Positions 37,427 to 47,363 of a stretch of 64,000 nucleotides of DNA are shown here, piece after piece. The stretch covers positions 1 through 64,000 of the forward strand of contig JAFMDO010000002.1 in assembly GCA_017857245.1 (NCBI GenBank), given 5' to 3'. This stretch comes from Pontimonas sp. GTDB lineage: Bacteria; Actinomycetota; Actinomycetes; Actinomycetales; Microbacteriaceae. The position numbers were made by a program, and so were the translations under genes. Under the pieces are notes generated by a model that had not been told where the DNA came from, did not search any database, and worked only from the letters and a program-made list of their open reading frames with translations. How positions within the stretch are numbered: the first letter of the stretch is position 1; each line of letters starts with the position of its first letter.

Positions 37427-38635
37427 ATGGCGCCGACTGCCTCATCTACGCCCCGCATCGTCGTTGGCGTCACCGGGGGAATTGCCGCGTATAAGGCGGT
37501 AAGTCTGGTTCGCGGGTTGGTAAAACGTGGCGCCACGGTGACCGTTATCCCGACGGAATCTGCTCTGAGGTTTGTGGGCCGACCTACGTGGGAGGCGGTT
37601 TCTCGCAACCCCGTGGCGACCGAACTGTTCGACGATGTGGCCACTGTCCGCCATGTGTCCCTGGGGCAACAGGCGGATCTGATTATCATTGCCCCGGCTA
37701 CGGCGCACTCGATCGCGTCATTGGCCTCGGGGCTTGCTGGAGACTTGTTGGGGACCACCGTTTTGGCTTCTCAGGCCCCCGTACTGCTCGCTCCCGCGAT
37801 GCACACCGAGATGTGGGAACACGCCAGTGTTCAGGCCAATATTGACACCCTCATCTCGAGGGGGGTCCATGTTCTGGGGCCGGCTTCAGGTGAGCTGACC
37901 GGGGGAGACATTGGCGCCGGTCGCATGGTTGAGCCCGAGGATATCGCCGAAGCGGCGTGGGCTTTGTTCGTGCCGCAAACCCTGTTGGGAAAGACCGTTC
38001 TGATTTCCGCGGGAGGAACCAGAGAGCCCCTGGATCCGGTGCGATTCTTGGGTAACCGTTCCACCGGCGAGATGGGTGTTCAGTTGGCGAGAGCTGCTCA
38101 GGTGCGTGGGGCTGAAGTTGTCTTGGTTGCTGCACACCTGGAGGTGTCTGCGCCCTCGGGTGTGGAAGTTGTTACCGCCGCCACAGCGGAAGTCATGCGT
38201 CAAAAGATGGTGGATAACGCCCCGCGTGCGGACGTGATTATCCTGGCTGCCGCGGTTGCGGACTGGGTGGCAGAGGCTCCCTCTGTGCAGAAGATCAGCA
38301 AAAAACAGGTGGGCGCCACTTTTTCTCCCACCTTTGTCCAAGCCCCTGACATCGCAGCGCAACTGGGAGCCATGAAACGCCCCGATCAGCTTGTGGTGGG
38401 GTTCGCGGCGGAAACTTCCGATGATTCCGGGAAACGTGAGGCGGCGGCCAGGGCAAAGCTGGATGCTAAAAACCTCGATGCGGTTGTCGTGAACCAGGTC
38501 GGCGAGCAGGTAGGCTTTGGGAACGTTGTAACGACTTTGACACTGTTTACCAGCGCGAGCCCGCAGTCATGGTCGGTCGCAGGAAAGAAGTATTCAGTAG
38601 CGGGGCAGTTGTTAGATGCTCTGCTGGACCGATAG
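37427..38635 (+). CDS. coaBC: Bifunctional phosphopantothenoylcysteine decarboxylase / phosphopantothenate-cysteine ligase
   Basis: Two steps of coenzyme A synthesis. The N-terminal flavoprotein domain has GVTGGIAAYKAVSLVRGL, the catalytic His in VRHVSLGQQADL, and APAMHTEMW. The CoaB domain starts near residue 185 with ISAGGTREPLDPVRFLGNRS. 402 aa. ATG 37427 lies 5 bp after the rpoZ stop. Confidence 0.96.
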   Translation: MAPTASSTPRIVVGVTGGIAAYKAVSLVRGLVKRGATVTVIPTESALRFVGRPTWEAVSRNPVATELFDDVATVRHVSLGQQADLIIIAPATAHSIASLASGLAGDLLGTTVLASQAPVLLAPAMHTEMWEHASVQANIDTLISRGVHVLGPASGELTGGDIGAGRMVEPEDIAEAAWALFVPQTLLGKTVLISAGGTREPLDPVRFLGNRSTGEMGVQLARAAQVRGAEVVLVAAHLEVSAPSGVEVVTAATAEVMRQKMVDNAPRADVIILAAAVADWVAEAPSVQKISKKQVGATFSPTFVQAPDIAAQLGAMKRPDQLVVGFAAETSDDSGKREAAARAKLDAKNLDAVVVNQVGEQVGFGNVVTTLTLFTSASPQSWSVAGKKYSVAGQLLDALLDR

Positions 38636-38644
38636 GTAGGGCTT

Positions 38645-39829
38645 ATGAAGTTTTTCAGTTCCGAATCAGTGACTGAAGGTCACCCGGACAAAATGTGCGA
38701 TCAGATCAGTGATGCACTTTTGGATGCTTTTCTGGCAGGAGACAAGGGGTCGCGTTGCGCGATTGAGTCCCTAAGCGCCGGGAACATGATTCATGTTGCA
38801 GGTGAAGTCACCTCTGCAACCGATGTCGATGTGGAAAAAGTCGTGCGCGATCTTGTTCGCAGCATCGGCTACACCGACCAGTCTTTCGGCATCGACGCTG
38901 ACGGGTTTGATTGGCACCTTTCCTTGGGTAAACAGTCTCCGGATATCGCTGCGGGCGTCGACCAGGCGTTGGAGTCCAGGGATGGATCCTCCCTCGATCC
39001 CTACGACTCGCTGGGTGCTGGCGACCAGGGAATCATGTTTGGCTACGCCACCAATGAGACCGAGTCCTTCATGCCGATTCCCTTGTGGCTCTCCCACAGG
39101 CTGGCGCAGCAATTAGCCACCGCTCGTAAAACGGGGTTAGTGGATTACCTGCGCCCGGATGGAAAGACCCAGGTCACTATTGGGTATGACAATGGCGTGC
39201 CGGTCGAGGTGAACACCATCGTTATTTCCACCCAGCACCACCCCGGGATTTCTCTCGAACAAATCACCAACGATGTCAAAGAGCACGTCATCGCCCCCAT
39301 GTTGGAGCTCGTGGACCTTGATAGCTCTTCGACCCGGTACCTCATTAACCCCAGTGGCGACTTCGTTACCGGGGGACCCGACGGTGACGCCGGCCTGACT
39401 GGCCGAAAAATTATCGTCGACACGTACGGCGGCGCTGCCCGACACGGCGGAGGCGCCTTTAGCGGAAAAGACCCGACAAAGGTGGACCGATCCGCAGCCT
39501 ACGCACTGCGCTGGGTGGCGAAAAACGCTGTTGCGGCCGGTCTCGCAGACAAAATTGAACTTCAGGTGTCCTATGCGATTGGCACCGCCCACCCCGTCAG
39601 TATCTTCGTGGAGGCGTTTGGGACCGAAAAAGTCAGCCTCGACGTGATTGAAAAGGCCGTGTTGGCAACGTTCGATCTCCGTCCTCGAGCGATTATCGAA
39701 GAGCTTGATCTGCTGAACACCCCCTTCCTGTCGACTGCGGCCTATGGGCACTTCGGTCGCATGGATGTTGACTTTCCCTGGGAGCGTCTGAACAAAGTGG
39801 AGGATTTGCGCCAAGCTAGTGGATTGTGA
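38645..39829 (+). CDS. metK: S-adenosylmethionine synthase
   Basis: Makes SAM from methionine and ATP. Motifs are [31 protein letters not shown], and [19 protein letters not shown]. 394 aa. ATG 38645. The 9-bp gap to coaBC leaves no room for a SAM riboswitch. The end overlaps priA as GTGA. Confidence 0.97.
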   Translation: MKFFSSESVTEGHPDKMCDQISDALLDAFLAGDKGSRCAIESLSAGNMIHVAGEVTSATDVDVEKVVRDLVRSIGYTDQSFGIDADGFDWHLSLGKQSPDIAAGVDQALESRDGSSLDPYDSLGAGDQGIMFGYATNETESFMPIPLWLSHRLAQQLATARKTGLVDYLRPDGKTQVTIGYDNGVPVEVNTIVISTQHHPGISLEQITNDVKEHVIAPMLELVDLDSSSTRYLINPSGDFVTGGPDGDAGLTGRKIIVDTYGGAARHGGGAFSGKDPTKVDRSAAYALRWVAKNAVAAGLADKIELQVSYAIGTAHPVSIFVEAFGTEKVSLDVIEKAVLATFDLRPRAIIEELDLLNTPFLSTAAYGHFGRMDVDFPWERLNKVEDLRQASGL

Positions 39830-41793
39830 GCCCAACCCGTCGAATTGCTCGAGTGATCCTCGAAACGAGGTTGCCCCAGCTCGACCGGCTCTTTGACTAC
39901 GAGGTTCCGCCCTCCCTCGAAGTTTCCCTCGGAATGAGGGTGAAAGTTCCCCTTCGCCAGCGAAAGACTCTTGCGACGGGGTTTGTGGTGGCGTTGCTGA
40001 GCGACACAGAGCACCACGGCAGCCTGGCGAGTGTCAGTGACGTGGTCGGTCCGGTTTCGTTGATGTCTTCTGAGTTGTGGGAATTGGCTGAGGGAATCGC
40101 CTCACGCCAGGCGGGCAGCGCGGCCGACGTGCTGCGTTTAGCGATCCCGCCTCGCTACGTTCGCGCGGAGAAAAAGTGGAGAGAGTCCCGCGAGGTTTCC
40201 GGTTCGGTCGCAACGCTCCCGCCCCCGCCTGAGGGCAGCGGGGGTTATCCCGAGCAGGCGTGGGAGAAGATGCTGGAGCCCGATGCCAGAAGTGCGCTGT
40301 ATCTCGATCATGGGGTTTCTGAACTGAGCAGTGGCGAATCTGTTCCCCGGGGCGCAATGACGGTGGCAGAGGTAGCTCACACCGCTCTCTCGCAGGCAAA
40401 GTCGCTGGTCGTTGTGGTCCCCACCTGGCGACATGTCGCGTTCTACGAAGCCGCTTTGCGCGAGGTTATTCCAGGAGAGTCACTGGCTCTGCTCCATACC
40501 GATATGGCACCTGCAGAGCGCTATGTGGAATATTTGCGGTGCTTAGAGGGGCGCCCGATTGTGGTGCTTGGCACGCGCCACGCTGTGTATGCCCCCTTAC
40601 ACCAGCTCGCGGGCATGGTGGTGGTGGATGATACTGACGAAAGCCACTCCGAACCACTGGCTCCCTATCCCCACACCAGAGACGTTGCGTTGTTGCGCCA
40701 AAAAAACACGAGATGTGCTGTCGTGTTTGCCAGCGTTGTTCACGGGCTTAGCGTTACCAGGTGGAGCGAACAGGGGTATGTCACCCCGGTTACTCCCACC
40801 GAAACGTTTAGGGCGCGCGTCATTCCCACCGAACTGGCGGCGGGATCAGCCGCCCATCAAGCCCCGGCTCGCCTGCCTTCGCAGGCTTTCCGGGCGGCTA
40901 AAGAGGCGCTCGCCGAAGGCCCGGTTCTGATTCAGGTGTTTCGCGCCGGTTTCTCCACGGGGTTGGCGTGCGCAGAGTGCGGCGAGCGCGGTGTCTGCAG
41001 GGCCTGCCATGGCCCCCTCCGCCTGATGGCGCAGGGGGTTCGGCCCCATTGCTCCTGGTGTGGCGTGCCTGACACGGCGTGGAGGTGTGAAGCCTGTCAG
41101 GGGAAGAACCTCGTTCCCCGAGGGCAGGGAATTGGCCGCACCGTCAGCGATATTGGAAAAGCCTTTCCCACGGTTCCCGTTATTCGGTCCGACGGCGAGA
41201 ATCGGGTCTTGCGGGTATCATCGCACCCCGCATTGGTGATCGCCACCAGGGGTGCGGAGCCGCTCGCAGAGGGGGGATATGCGGCGGCGGTTTTGCTGGA
41301 TGGGGCTGCCATGCTGTCGCGGGAGTCCCTTGGTGCCCTGGAAGACTCCCTTCACGCCTGGGAGGGGGCCATTTCGCTTCTCCGGCCCACGGCGACTGCC
41401 TACCTCGCTGACGTGACGGGCTTACCCGCGCTGGCGGTGACATCCGGGCGATATGAGCAACTGCTGCGTCATGAACTCGGGGAGCGCCAGAAGCTGAAGT
41501 TGCCACCGGCGACTCGCATCGCCAGTATTTCTGGTCCGGCGTCGTTGGTGTCGAAAGCCCGCGAAGCCTTGGAAGCTACGGGGGCGATTAGTGATGTGTT
41601 GGGACCCGTCGAAACCGGTCCTGGTGTGGTGAGGATCATCATTCGTTTCAGCTACGCCCAGGGCTCTAGGGTGACGGGGGAACTGCGGGCGTTGCGCAAC
41701 AAACTTGCGGTGGGATCCGCCAAGGGCAGGCCTGAGCGATTGCACATCGTCGTGGATGACGCTGATCGCCTGGATTCCCTGCTGAATGACTAG
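39826..41793 (+). CDS. priA: Primosomal protein N' (PriA), actinobacterial form lacking helicase motifs
   Basis: The N-terminal 3' DNA-binding domain ([20 protein letters not shown]) and the Cys-rich zinc region near residues 382-425 ([26 protein letters not shown]) are kept. The GxxxxGKT Walker A loop expected around residues 190-200 is missing, and [13 protein letters not shown] replaces the DEEH box, so ATP-driven helicase activity is unlikely. Degenerate PriA proteins of this kind are known from other actinobacteria. 655 aa. GTG 39826 overlaps metK. A structural or loading role at restarted forks is the likeliest function. Confidence 0.92.
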   Translation: MSPTRRIARVILETRLPQLDRLFDYEVPPSLEVSLGMRVKVPLRQRKTLATGFVVALLSDTEHHGSLASVSDVVGPVSLMSSELWELAEGIASRQAGSAADVLRLAIPPRYVRAEKKWRESREVSGSVATLPPPPEGSGGYPEQAWEKMLEPDARSALYLDHGVSELSSGESVPRGAMTVAEVAHTALSQAKSLVVVVPTWRHVAFYEAALREVIPGESLALLHTDMAPAERYVEYLRCLEGRPIVVLGTRHAVYAPLHQLAGMVVVDDTDESHSEPLAPYPHTRDVALLRQKNTRCAVVFASVVHGLSVTRWSEQGYVTPVTPTETFRARVIPTELAAGSAAHQAPARLPSQAFRAAKEALAEGPVLIQVFRAGFSTGLACAECGERGVCRACHGPLRLMAQGVRPHCSWCGVPDTAWRCEACQGKNLVPRGQGIGRTVSDIGKAFPTVPVIRSDGENRVLRVSSHPALVIATRGAEPLAEGGYAAAVLLDGAAMLSRESLGALEDSLHAWEGAISLLRPTATAYLADVTGLPALAVTSGRYEQLLRHELGERQKLKLPPATRIASISGPASLVSKAREALEATGAISDVLGPVETGPGVVRIIIRFSYAQGSRVTGELRALRNKLAVGSAKGRPERLHIVVDDADRLDSLLND

Positions 41794-41810
41794 GCCACCT
41801 CGAGGCTCAG

Positions 41811-41816
41811 TAAGCT
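41811..41816 (+). promoter_or_regulatory. Probable -10 box for leaderless fmt transcript
   Basis: TAAGCT lies 17 bp after the priA stop and 7 nt before ATG 41824. No Shine-Dalgarno site precedes fmt. Confidence 0.35.
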
Positions 41817-41823
41817 GGTGATG

Positions 41824-42744
41824 ATGAGAGTGCTTTTTGCCGGCAGCCCCGAAGTTGCCCTGCCGAGCCTTCAGGCCCTGCTCTCCTCCGCCGTGGACGT
41901 GGTTGGTGTTCTCAGTCAGCCCGCCAAGCCGGTGGGTCGCGCAAAGACCCTCACCGACACGGCCGTTACTGCCTTTGCGAAAGCCCGGGGACTTCCCGTG
42001 GCGAACCCGCAGGATTCCCGGGGGATTCTTCGTGCCGTGGCGGAGTGGTCCCCCGATGTCGCGATCGTCGTCGCGTATGGGCGGCTGTTGCCACTGCCCG
42101 TCCGCGAATCAGTTCCCGGTGGGTGGTGGAATGTTCACTTTTCGCTGTTGCCTCAGTGGCGGGGAGCCGCCCCCGTTCCGCACGCCATCCTGGCGGGGGA
42201 TACCGTTACCGGGGTCAGCCTGTTCAAAATTGATGCAGGGCTTGACACCGGTGAGGTTGCTTTTTCGATGGAGTACCCGCTACCCCCGGACGCCACCGCC
42301 ACCGAGGTTTTGTCAACGCTGGCCCACCGAGCTGTGGAGCCGCTAATGGCACTGTTGTCCGGACTGGAATCGGGTTCTGTCGAGACGACTCCGCAGAGGG
42401 GGGAGCCTTCCTTCGCACCTAAACCGGAGGGATCCTTCGGTCTCTTGGACTGGGCGCATCCAGCAGGCACGCTCTATCAGCGGTTTCTCGCAGCGACTGT
42501 GGAACCGGGGGCTTACACGCTGAGGAGGGACAATGGCCAGCGGGTGAACATTCGCGCGCTTACCCCGGCGCCCCATCACCGCACCCTCGCACCAGGAGAA
42601 ATCGAAGCAACAGAGGGGGAGGTCATGGTGGGAACGACTTCGCACCCGATGCGGCTTCTCACGCTCCAGCCGGCGGGGAAGTCCGCCATGCCGGCGATCG
42701 ACTGGTTCCGAGGTCTTCCCTCAGGGGTCATCCTTGGCGAGTAA
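41824..42744 (+). CDS. fmt: Methionyl-tRNA formyltransferase
   Basis: Formylates initiator Met-tRNA with 10-formyl-THF. The catalytic segment NVHFSLLPQWRGAAP and AILAGDTVTGVSLFKIDAGLDTGE are present, and the C-terminal tRNA-binding domain starts near residue 205. Starts GTG 41818, ATG 41821 and ATG 41824 follow each other; ATG 41824 gives the usual N-terminus MRVLFAGSPEVALPS and lies 7 nt after a TAAGCT box. 306 aa. The end overlaps rsmB by 11 bp. Confidence 0.95.
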   Translation: MRVLFAGSPEVALPSLQALLSSAVDVVGVLSQPAKPVGRAKTLTDTAVTAFAKARGLPVANPQDSRGILRAVAEWSPDVAIVVAYGRLLPLPVRESVPGGWWNVHFSLLPQWRGAAPVPHAILAGDTVTGVSLFKIDAGLDTGEVAFSMEYPLPPDATATEVLSTLAHRAVEPLMALLSGLESGSVETTPQRGEPSFAPKPEGSFGLLDWAHPAGTLYQRFLAATVEPGAYTLRRDNGQRVNIRALTPAPHHRTLAPGEIEATEGEVMVGTTSHPMRLLTLQPAGKSAMPAIDWFRGLPSGVILGE

Positions 42745-44089
42745 CCGTGTGAGCGCTCGAGGCGTTGCCTACGAGGTTCTCCTCGAAGTCGAGTCGGAGG
42801 ATGCCTATGCCAATCTCCTTCTGCCCCACGCGCTCGCCGCAAGCGGGCTGAGCGACCGAGATAAGGCACTTGCCACTGAGTTGGTGTACGGCTCCGCAAG
42901 GCGCGAAGGCGAGCTCGATGCTGTAATTACCCAGGCATCAGGCCGATCACTTGCGCAATTGCAGCAAGAGGTTCTGGTCGTGTTGCGGCTGGGGGTCTAC
43001 CAACTCCTGTATCTGCGGGTGCCCGATCACGCTGCCGTGGACGAAGCAGTATCTCTGGCTAAGAACCGTGGACTTCAGCGAGCTTCGGGGCTGGTTAACG
43101 CCATCTTGCGAAACGTCACCAGGGAGCCCCCGGAGCACTGGCAAGAACTGATTGAGGATGACGCGGCCCTAGTGGCCTCCCATCCTCTCTGGATCGCCGA
43201 GGCGTTTTATTCCGCCCTGCAACAAAGCCAGGGTCACGGCGAACTCACCGCTGCACTCGAAGCCCACAACGAGTCGCCCAAGGTCACCCTCGTCCATCTG
43301 CCGGGTTTCTCCACGCCCAGCGGCGAAACGACCAAATTCTCTCCGCTGGGCGAAGTGCTTCCTGGCGGAAATCCGACCGCTGCGGCGGGTGTCTCCGAAG
43401 GTCTGGTGAGGGTCCAGGATGAAGGATCTCAACTGGCGGCACTGTTGCTCGCGCGCGTCCAACCTCTACGCCCCGGTGAACAGATTTTGGACATGTGTGC
43501 AGGACCAGGGGGAAAAACAGCGGTTCTCGGAGCCGAGGCTCTCGAAGCAGGGGCACAGGTGGTGGCGTGGGAAAAAGCCCCCCACCGCGCTCGCCTGGTC
43601 GAGAAGTCCGTGGCGGCCATCGCGAAGCGAAATTCCCGCACGGTGAGCGTGGTCACGGGTGATGCGCTGCGCATGCCAGACGACAGCGGTTCGTTTTCCC
43701 GTGTTTTGGTGGATGCTCCCTGTTCTGGTCTTGGCGCACTGCGGCGGCGACCGGAAGCTCGCTGGCGCAAGAGCCTGGGCGATATCGCCTCTCTAGTGGA
43801 GCTTCAAAAGGCTCTGCTTTCTCGAGCCCTCGAGTTGGTGGAACCCGGTGGCGTAGTCGCCTACGTGACTTGCTCACCGGTGGTGGAAGAAACCGTGGAG
43901 GTGGTGCAAGCAGTCTGCTCACAGCGCGGGGATTGTGAACTCCTCGACACCTCGGAGGTCTTGAACCAGGTGACCCACACTCTTGTCGATGGGGCTATGC
44001 GGGGGACCGCTGTGCAACTGTGGACCTATCGGCACGGTTGTGATGACATGTTCATTCAACTCATACGCACTCGGGCATCGGTAGTCTGA
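42734..44089 (+). CDS. rsmB: 16S rRNA (cytosine-5)-methyltransferase RsmB
   Basis: Methylates a cytosine of 16S rRNA. The N-terminal NusB-like domain (residues 1-140) is followed by the SAM site DMCAGPGGKTAVLG, the DAPCSGLGALRRRPEARWR motif and the catalytic Cys in VTCSPVVEE. 451 aa from TTG 42734; GTG 42749 is a second in-frame start that would still keep the whole domain. It overlaps fmt, its standard neighbour. Confidence 0.93.
   Translation: MASNRVSARGVAYEVLLEVESEDAYANLLLPHALAASGLSDRDKALATELVYGSARREGELDAVITQASGRSLAQLQQEVLVVLRLGVYQLLYLRVPDHAAVDEAVSLAKNRGLQRASGLVNAILRNVTREPPEHWQELIEDDAALVASHPLWIAEAFYSALQQSQGHGELTAALEAHNESPKVTLVHLPGFSTPSGETTKFSPLGEVLPGGNPTAAAGVSEGLVRVQDEGSQLAALLLARVQPLRPGEQILDMCAGPGGKTAVLGAEALEAGAQVVAWEKAPHRARLVEKSVAAIAKRNSRTVSVVTGDALRMPDDSGSFSRVLVDAPCSGLGALRRRPEARWRKSLGDIASLVELQKALLSRALELVEPGGVVAYVTCSPVVEETVEVVQAVCSQRGDCELLDTSEVLNQVTHTLVDGAMRGTAVQLWTYRHGCDDMFIQLIRTRASVV
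44082..44087 (+). promoter_or_regulatory. Probable -10 box for leaderless rpe transcript
   Basis: TAGTCT overlaps the end of rsmB and is followed by 6 nt and GTG 44094. No Shine-Dalgarno site precedes rpe. Confidence 0.4.
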
Positions 44090-44093
44090 GCGC

Positions 44094-44756
44094 GTGCACT
44101 TACGAATCCACCCCAGCATTCTGTCGGCAGATTTCGTCAACCTAGAAAGTGAAGTGGCACGAATTTCCAGCGCTGAGGCTGTTCACGTGGATGTCATGGA
44201 CAACCACTTCGTGCCCTCTTTGACCTTCGGGCCCCAGATGGTGAAGCGCCTGGTGGAGGTGTCGCCAATCCCGCTCGACGTCCACTTGATGGTCGAAAAC
44301 GCCGATGACAACGCCGTTGTCTATGCGGACCTGGGCGCCCAGTCCGTAACGTTCCACATCGAGGCGGCTACATCCCCCCAGAGCATCATCGATAGCCTTC
44401 ACGACCGGGGCGCCAAGGCGTGCATGGCTTTCAAGCCCGGGACGCCACTTTCGCCCTATCATGAACTTTTCCACACCCTAGACATGATTCTGATCATGAC
44501 GGTGGAACCAGGCGCTGGTGGCCAAGCCTTTCTCGGCGGCATGATGCCGAAGTTGGACGAACTTACTCGCTATCTGCAGACGCAAGGCTTGTCGCCCCTC
44601 ATTCAAGTGGACGGGGGAGTTACTGTAGAGACTCTGCCCCAAGCGCTTCGCCACGGCGCGAACGCGTTTGTGGCCGGGTCAAGTGTTTTTGGACACGGCA
44701 TCCCTGAGGACAACATCACTGCACTGCGGCTCGCCGCGAAACAGGGAGAAGCATGA
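44094..44756 (+). CDS. rpe: Ribulose-phosphate 3-epimerase
   Basis: Interconverts ribulose 5-phosphate and xylulose 5-phosphate. TIM-barrel motifs are HPSILSADFVNLESEV, VHVDVMDNHFVPSLTFGP, DVHLMVENAD and TVEPGAGGQAF. 220 aa. GTG 44094. The end overlaps the FKBP gene by 4 bp. Confidence 0.96.
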   Translation: MHLRIHPSILSADFVNLESEVARISSAEAVHVDVMDNHFVPSLTFGPQMVKRLVEVSPIPLDVHLMVENADDNAVVYADLGAQSVTFHIEAATSPQSIIDSLHDRGAKACMAFKPGTPLSPYHELFHTLDMILIMTVEPGAGGQAFLGGMMPKLDELTRYLQTQGLSPLIQVDGGVTVETLPQALRHGANAFVAGSSVFGHGIPEDNITALRLAAKQGEA

Positions 44757-45124
44757 CCACATCGCAACCAGAAATCAAACCCCGTATGGGACCAGCCCCC
44801 ACCGAGCTGGTGTGGAGCGATGTCTACGAGGGGACCGGAGAAGCAGCCGCACCCGGCGCCGTTGTCGAGGTTCACTACCTGGGTGTGGATTATGACAGCG
44901 GGGAAGAGTTCGATTCTTCATGGAGTCGCGGTCAGAGCATCGAGTTCCCGCTCTCTTCTCTTATCCGTGGCTGGCAAGAGGGGATCCCCGGCATGAAGGT
45001 CGGCGGGCGTCGCGAACTGGTGTGTCCTCCCGAGTGGGCCTATGGCCCTGCTGGTGGGGGACATCGACTTTCCGGTCAAACGCTGGTGTTTGCGATTGAC
45101 TTACTCGCCACGAAGAATTCCTAA
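44753..45124 (+). CDS. FKBP-type peptidyl-prolyl cis-trans isomerase
   Basis: Cytoplasmic folding catalyst of 123 aa; no signal peptide. Conserved FKBP segments are [40 protein letters not shown] and [12 protein letters not shown]. The first 30 residues form a short extension. ATG 44753 overlaps rpe by 4 bp, and hisE follows after 16 bp. Confidence 0.94.
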   Translation: MTTSQPEIKPRMGPAPTELVWSDVYEGTGEAAAPGAVVEVHYLGVDYDSGEEFDSSWSRGQSIEFPLSSLIRGWQEGIPGMKVGGRRELVCPPEWAYGPAGGGHRLSGQTLVFAIDLLATKNS

Positions 45125-45128
45125 CCGG

Positions 45129-45134
45129 TATCCT
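45129..45134 (+). promoter_or_regulatory. Probable -10 box of the hisE-hisG promoter
   Basis: TATCCT lies 6 nt before GTG 45141, giving a leaderless transcript. The intervening GGGGGA could instead act as a close ribosome binding site on a longer mRNA. Confidence 0.35.
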
Positions 45135-45140
45135 GGGGGA

Positions 45141-45404
45141 GTGAAGACCTTCGACGAACTTTTTCAACAGCTCGCGGCTCAACGAGAATCCCGGCCTTTA
45201 GGGTCGCGGACCGTGGAGTTGCTCGACGCGGGAGTTCACGAAATTGGCAAAAAGATCGTCGAAGAGGCTTCGGAAGTATGGATGGCGGCTGAGCATGAAA
45301 GCCCCGAAGAACTCGCTGACGAAATTTCCCAACTGATCTACCACCTGCAGGTGCTGATGGTGGCCAAGAATCTGACCCCCGAGGATGTGTATCGCACACT
45401 ATGA
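45141..45404 (+). CDS. hisE: Phosphoribosyl-ATP pyrophosphatase
   Basis: Second step of histidine synthesis. The MazG-like all-helical fold shows [14 protein letters not shown] and [17 protein letters not shown], which carry the metal-binding Glu and Asp residues. 87 aa from GTG 45141, the normal size; the frame upstream (to 45042) lies inside the FKBP gene. The end overlaps hisG by 4 bp. Confidence 0.95.
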   Translation: MKTFDELFQQLAAQRESRPLGSRTVELLDAGVHEIGKKIVEEASEVWMAAEHESPEELADEISQLIYHLQVLMVAKNLTPEDVYRTL

Positions 45405-46249
45405 CGAGTAAGCCTTTGCGTGTTGCTGTCCCCAACAAAGGAACGCTGTCGGAGACAGCGGTAGAAATGTTGGTGGAGGCAGGATATGTGGGGCGTCGGG
45501 ATGCCCGTGCGCTGACCGTCCCGGATGTGAAAAACGGGGTGGAGTTCTTTTATCTGCGGCCCAAAGACATTGCCACCTATGTCGGGTCGGGTGCTTTGGA
45601 TGTGGGGATTACTGGTCGTGACCTGTTACTTGACTCTGATACGGCAGCCACCGAAATTGAGGCTCTTGGATTCGGTGCGTCCACCTTTCGTTTCGCTGCT
45701 CCAGCGGCCTTGGACTCGCTCGAGAAACTGGAAGGTAAGCGTATTGCCACGTCCTACCCGGTTTTGGTGCGTTCGTTTCTTGCCTCTCACGGCGTGACCC
45801 CCATCATCGTGACCCTCGATGGCGCGGTGGAGTCTGCGGTGAAACTCGGTGTGGCAGATGCGGTCGCAGATGTTGTTTCCACCGGCGCCACCCTGCACGC
45901 TCAAGGCCTGGAGGTCTTCGGACCCGTCATTTTAGAATCAGAGGCGATCCTGATCGCCAGCGACGACAACATTGTTGGGATTGACATGCTTCGGAGGCGA
46001 CTGCGGGGGGTGTGGGTGGCTAAGCAGTACGTGTTGATGGACTACGACCTGCCCCTGTCACTGTTGGAAGCAGCCTCCGCCATTACACCGGGGCTTGAAT
46101 CGCCCACGGTGTCGCCCCTGCGGGACCCTGACTGGGTCGCCGTGCGGGCGATGGTGTCCAGGTCAGACGTCAACGCGGTGATGGATGAGCTTTATGCCCT
46201 GGGTGCGCGAGCCATTTTGGTGTCCGCTATCCATGCAGCCCGGATCTAA
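45401..46249 (+). CDS. hisG: ATP phosphoribosyltransferase (long form)
   Basis: First and feedback-controlled step of histidine synthesis. [16 protein letters not shown] and [12 protein letters not shown] belong to the catalytic lobes, [18 protein letters not shown] contains the PRPP-binding loop, and a C-terminal ACT-like regulatory domain (about residues 210-282) marks the long, hexameric form. ATG 45401. hisF starts on its last base. Confidence 0.95.
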   Translation: MTSKPLRVAVPNKGTLSETAVEMLVEAGYVGRRDARALTVPDVKNGVEFFYLRPKDIATYVGSGALDVGITGRDLLLDSDTAATEIEALGFGASTFRFAAPAALDSLEKLEGKRIATSYPVLVRSFLASHGVTPIIVTLDGAVESAVKLGVADAVADVVSTGATLHAQGLEVFGPVILESEAILIASDDNIVGIDMLRRRLRGVWVAKQYVLMDYDLPLSLLEAASAITPGLESPTVSPLRDPDWVAVRAMVSRSDVNAVMDELYALGARAILVSAIHAARI

Positions 46250-47010
46250 TGACCCTGTCCATCAGGGTCATTCCGTGTCTCGACGTCGACCGCGGTCGGG
46301 TTGTGAAGGGTGTGAACTTTGAGAACCTTCAGGATGCGGGAGATCCGGTAGAACTGGCGGCGCTCTATAGCGAACAGGGCGCGGATGAGCTGACTTTTCT
46401 TGATGTTAGCGCCACGTTGGAATCTCGCGACACCACGTTCGAGCTTGTCCGGCATACCGCAGAGAATGTCTTCATACCCCTCACCGTGGGTGGCGGTGTG
46501 CGGTCGGTGGGCGATGTCGGTCGATTGCTTGAATCAGGTGCGGACAAGATTAGTGTCAACAGCGCCGCCCTCGCCCGACCAGATCTACTGGATGAAATCG
46601 CTGGACACTTTGGTTCGCAGGTGTGCGTCATCTCTGTCGATGCAAAGCGCGATGCCTCATACCCTTCGGGTTTTGTGGTGACGACCCACGGGGGGCAAAA
46701 AAGTGCAGCTAGGGATGCTCTCGCCTGGGCAGTGGAGGCTTGTGAGCGAGGGGCAGGGGAGCTCCTGCTGAACTCTATCGATGCGGATGGCACAAAAAAG
46801 GGTTTCGATGTGGAGATGTTGCAGGCGTTTCGACCCCTGGTATCTGTTCCACTGGTTGCATCGGGAGGTGCTGGGTCTGCAGAGGATGGCGTCGCTGCTT
46901 ATCGTGCCGGCGCTGATGCCGTGCTGGCTGCCTCGATTTTCCACCACGATAAAGTAGGTATTTCGAAGGTGAAGACTCACCTCCAGCGTGCGGGAGCGGT
47001 GGTTCGATGA
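46249..47010 (+). CDS. hisF: Imidazole glycerol phosphate synthase cyclase subunit
   Basis: Uses ammonia from HisH to form IGP and [24 protein letters not shown] contains the first catalytic Asp, and further motifs are [22 protein letters not shown] and [12 protein letters not shown]. 253 aa. ATG 46249 overlaps the hisG stop by one base. The partner gene hisH is not in the window. Confidence 0.96.
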   Translation: MTLSIRVIPCLDVDRGRVVKGVNFENLQDAGDPVELAALYSEQGADELTFLDVSATLESRDTTFELVRHTAENVFIPLTVGGGVRSVGDVGRLLESGADKISVNSAALARPDLLDEIAGHFGSQVCVISVDAKRDASYPSGFVVTTHGGQKSAARDALAWAVEACERGAGELLLNSIDADGTKKGFDVEMLQAFRPLVSVPLVASGGAGSAEDGVAAYRAGADAVLAASIFHHDKVGISKVKTHLQRAGAVVR

Positions 47011-47363
47011 CACAGGACTGGGTCGTGTCCAGCACAGAGAACGTGTTGGATCGAGCGGTCTTCAACGACCAAGGCCTGATCCCCGTGATTGCCCAGGAGG
47101 AAAGCTCCAAAGAGGTATTGATGCTGGCGTGGATGAATCGCGACGCTCTCGAATCAACGCTGCGCGAAGGACGGGTGACGTATTTTTCGCGCTCTCGCTC
47201 GGAGCTCTGGCGCAAAGGTGACACAAGTGGAAACGTGCAACACGCCACCAGGATTCGTCTCGACTGTGATGGCGATGCGCTACTGATCGACGTCCACCAA
47301 AAAGGGCCTGCCTGCCACACCGGTGCGGCGACGTGTTTTGACCGGGGAGCTGATGGTGGCTGA
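47007..47363 (+). CDS. hisI: Phosphoribosyl-AMP cyclohydrolase
   Basis: Opens the adenine ring of phosphoribosyl-AMP. The zinc and magnesium residues lie in [20 protein letters not shown] and CHTG, and [14 protein letters not shown] is the substrate loop. 118 aa. ATG 47007 overlaps hisF by 4 bp. The end overlaps trpE by 11 bp, tying the his and trp genes together. Confidence 0.95.
   Translation: MTQDWVVSSTENVLDRAVFNDQGLIPVIAQEESSKEVLMLAWMNRDALESTLREGRVTYFSRSRSELWRKGDTSGNVQHATRIRLDCDGDALLIDVHQKGPACHTGAATCFDRGADGG

Noticed and set aside
38636..38644. SAM riboswitch before metK
   Set aside because: Only 9 bp separate coaBC and metK, far too short for any known SAM riboswitch.
39826..41793. Calling priA a pseudogene
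   Set aside because: The frame is intact over 655 codons and the zinc cysteines are conserved; loss of helicase motifs is known for actinobacterial PriA.
47340..47356. trp leader peptide or attenuator before trpE
   Set aside because: trpE starts within hisI, leaving no non-coding space.
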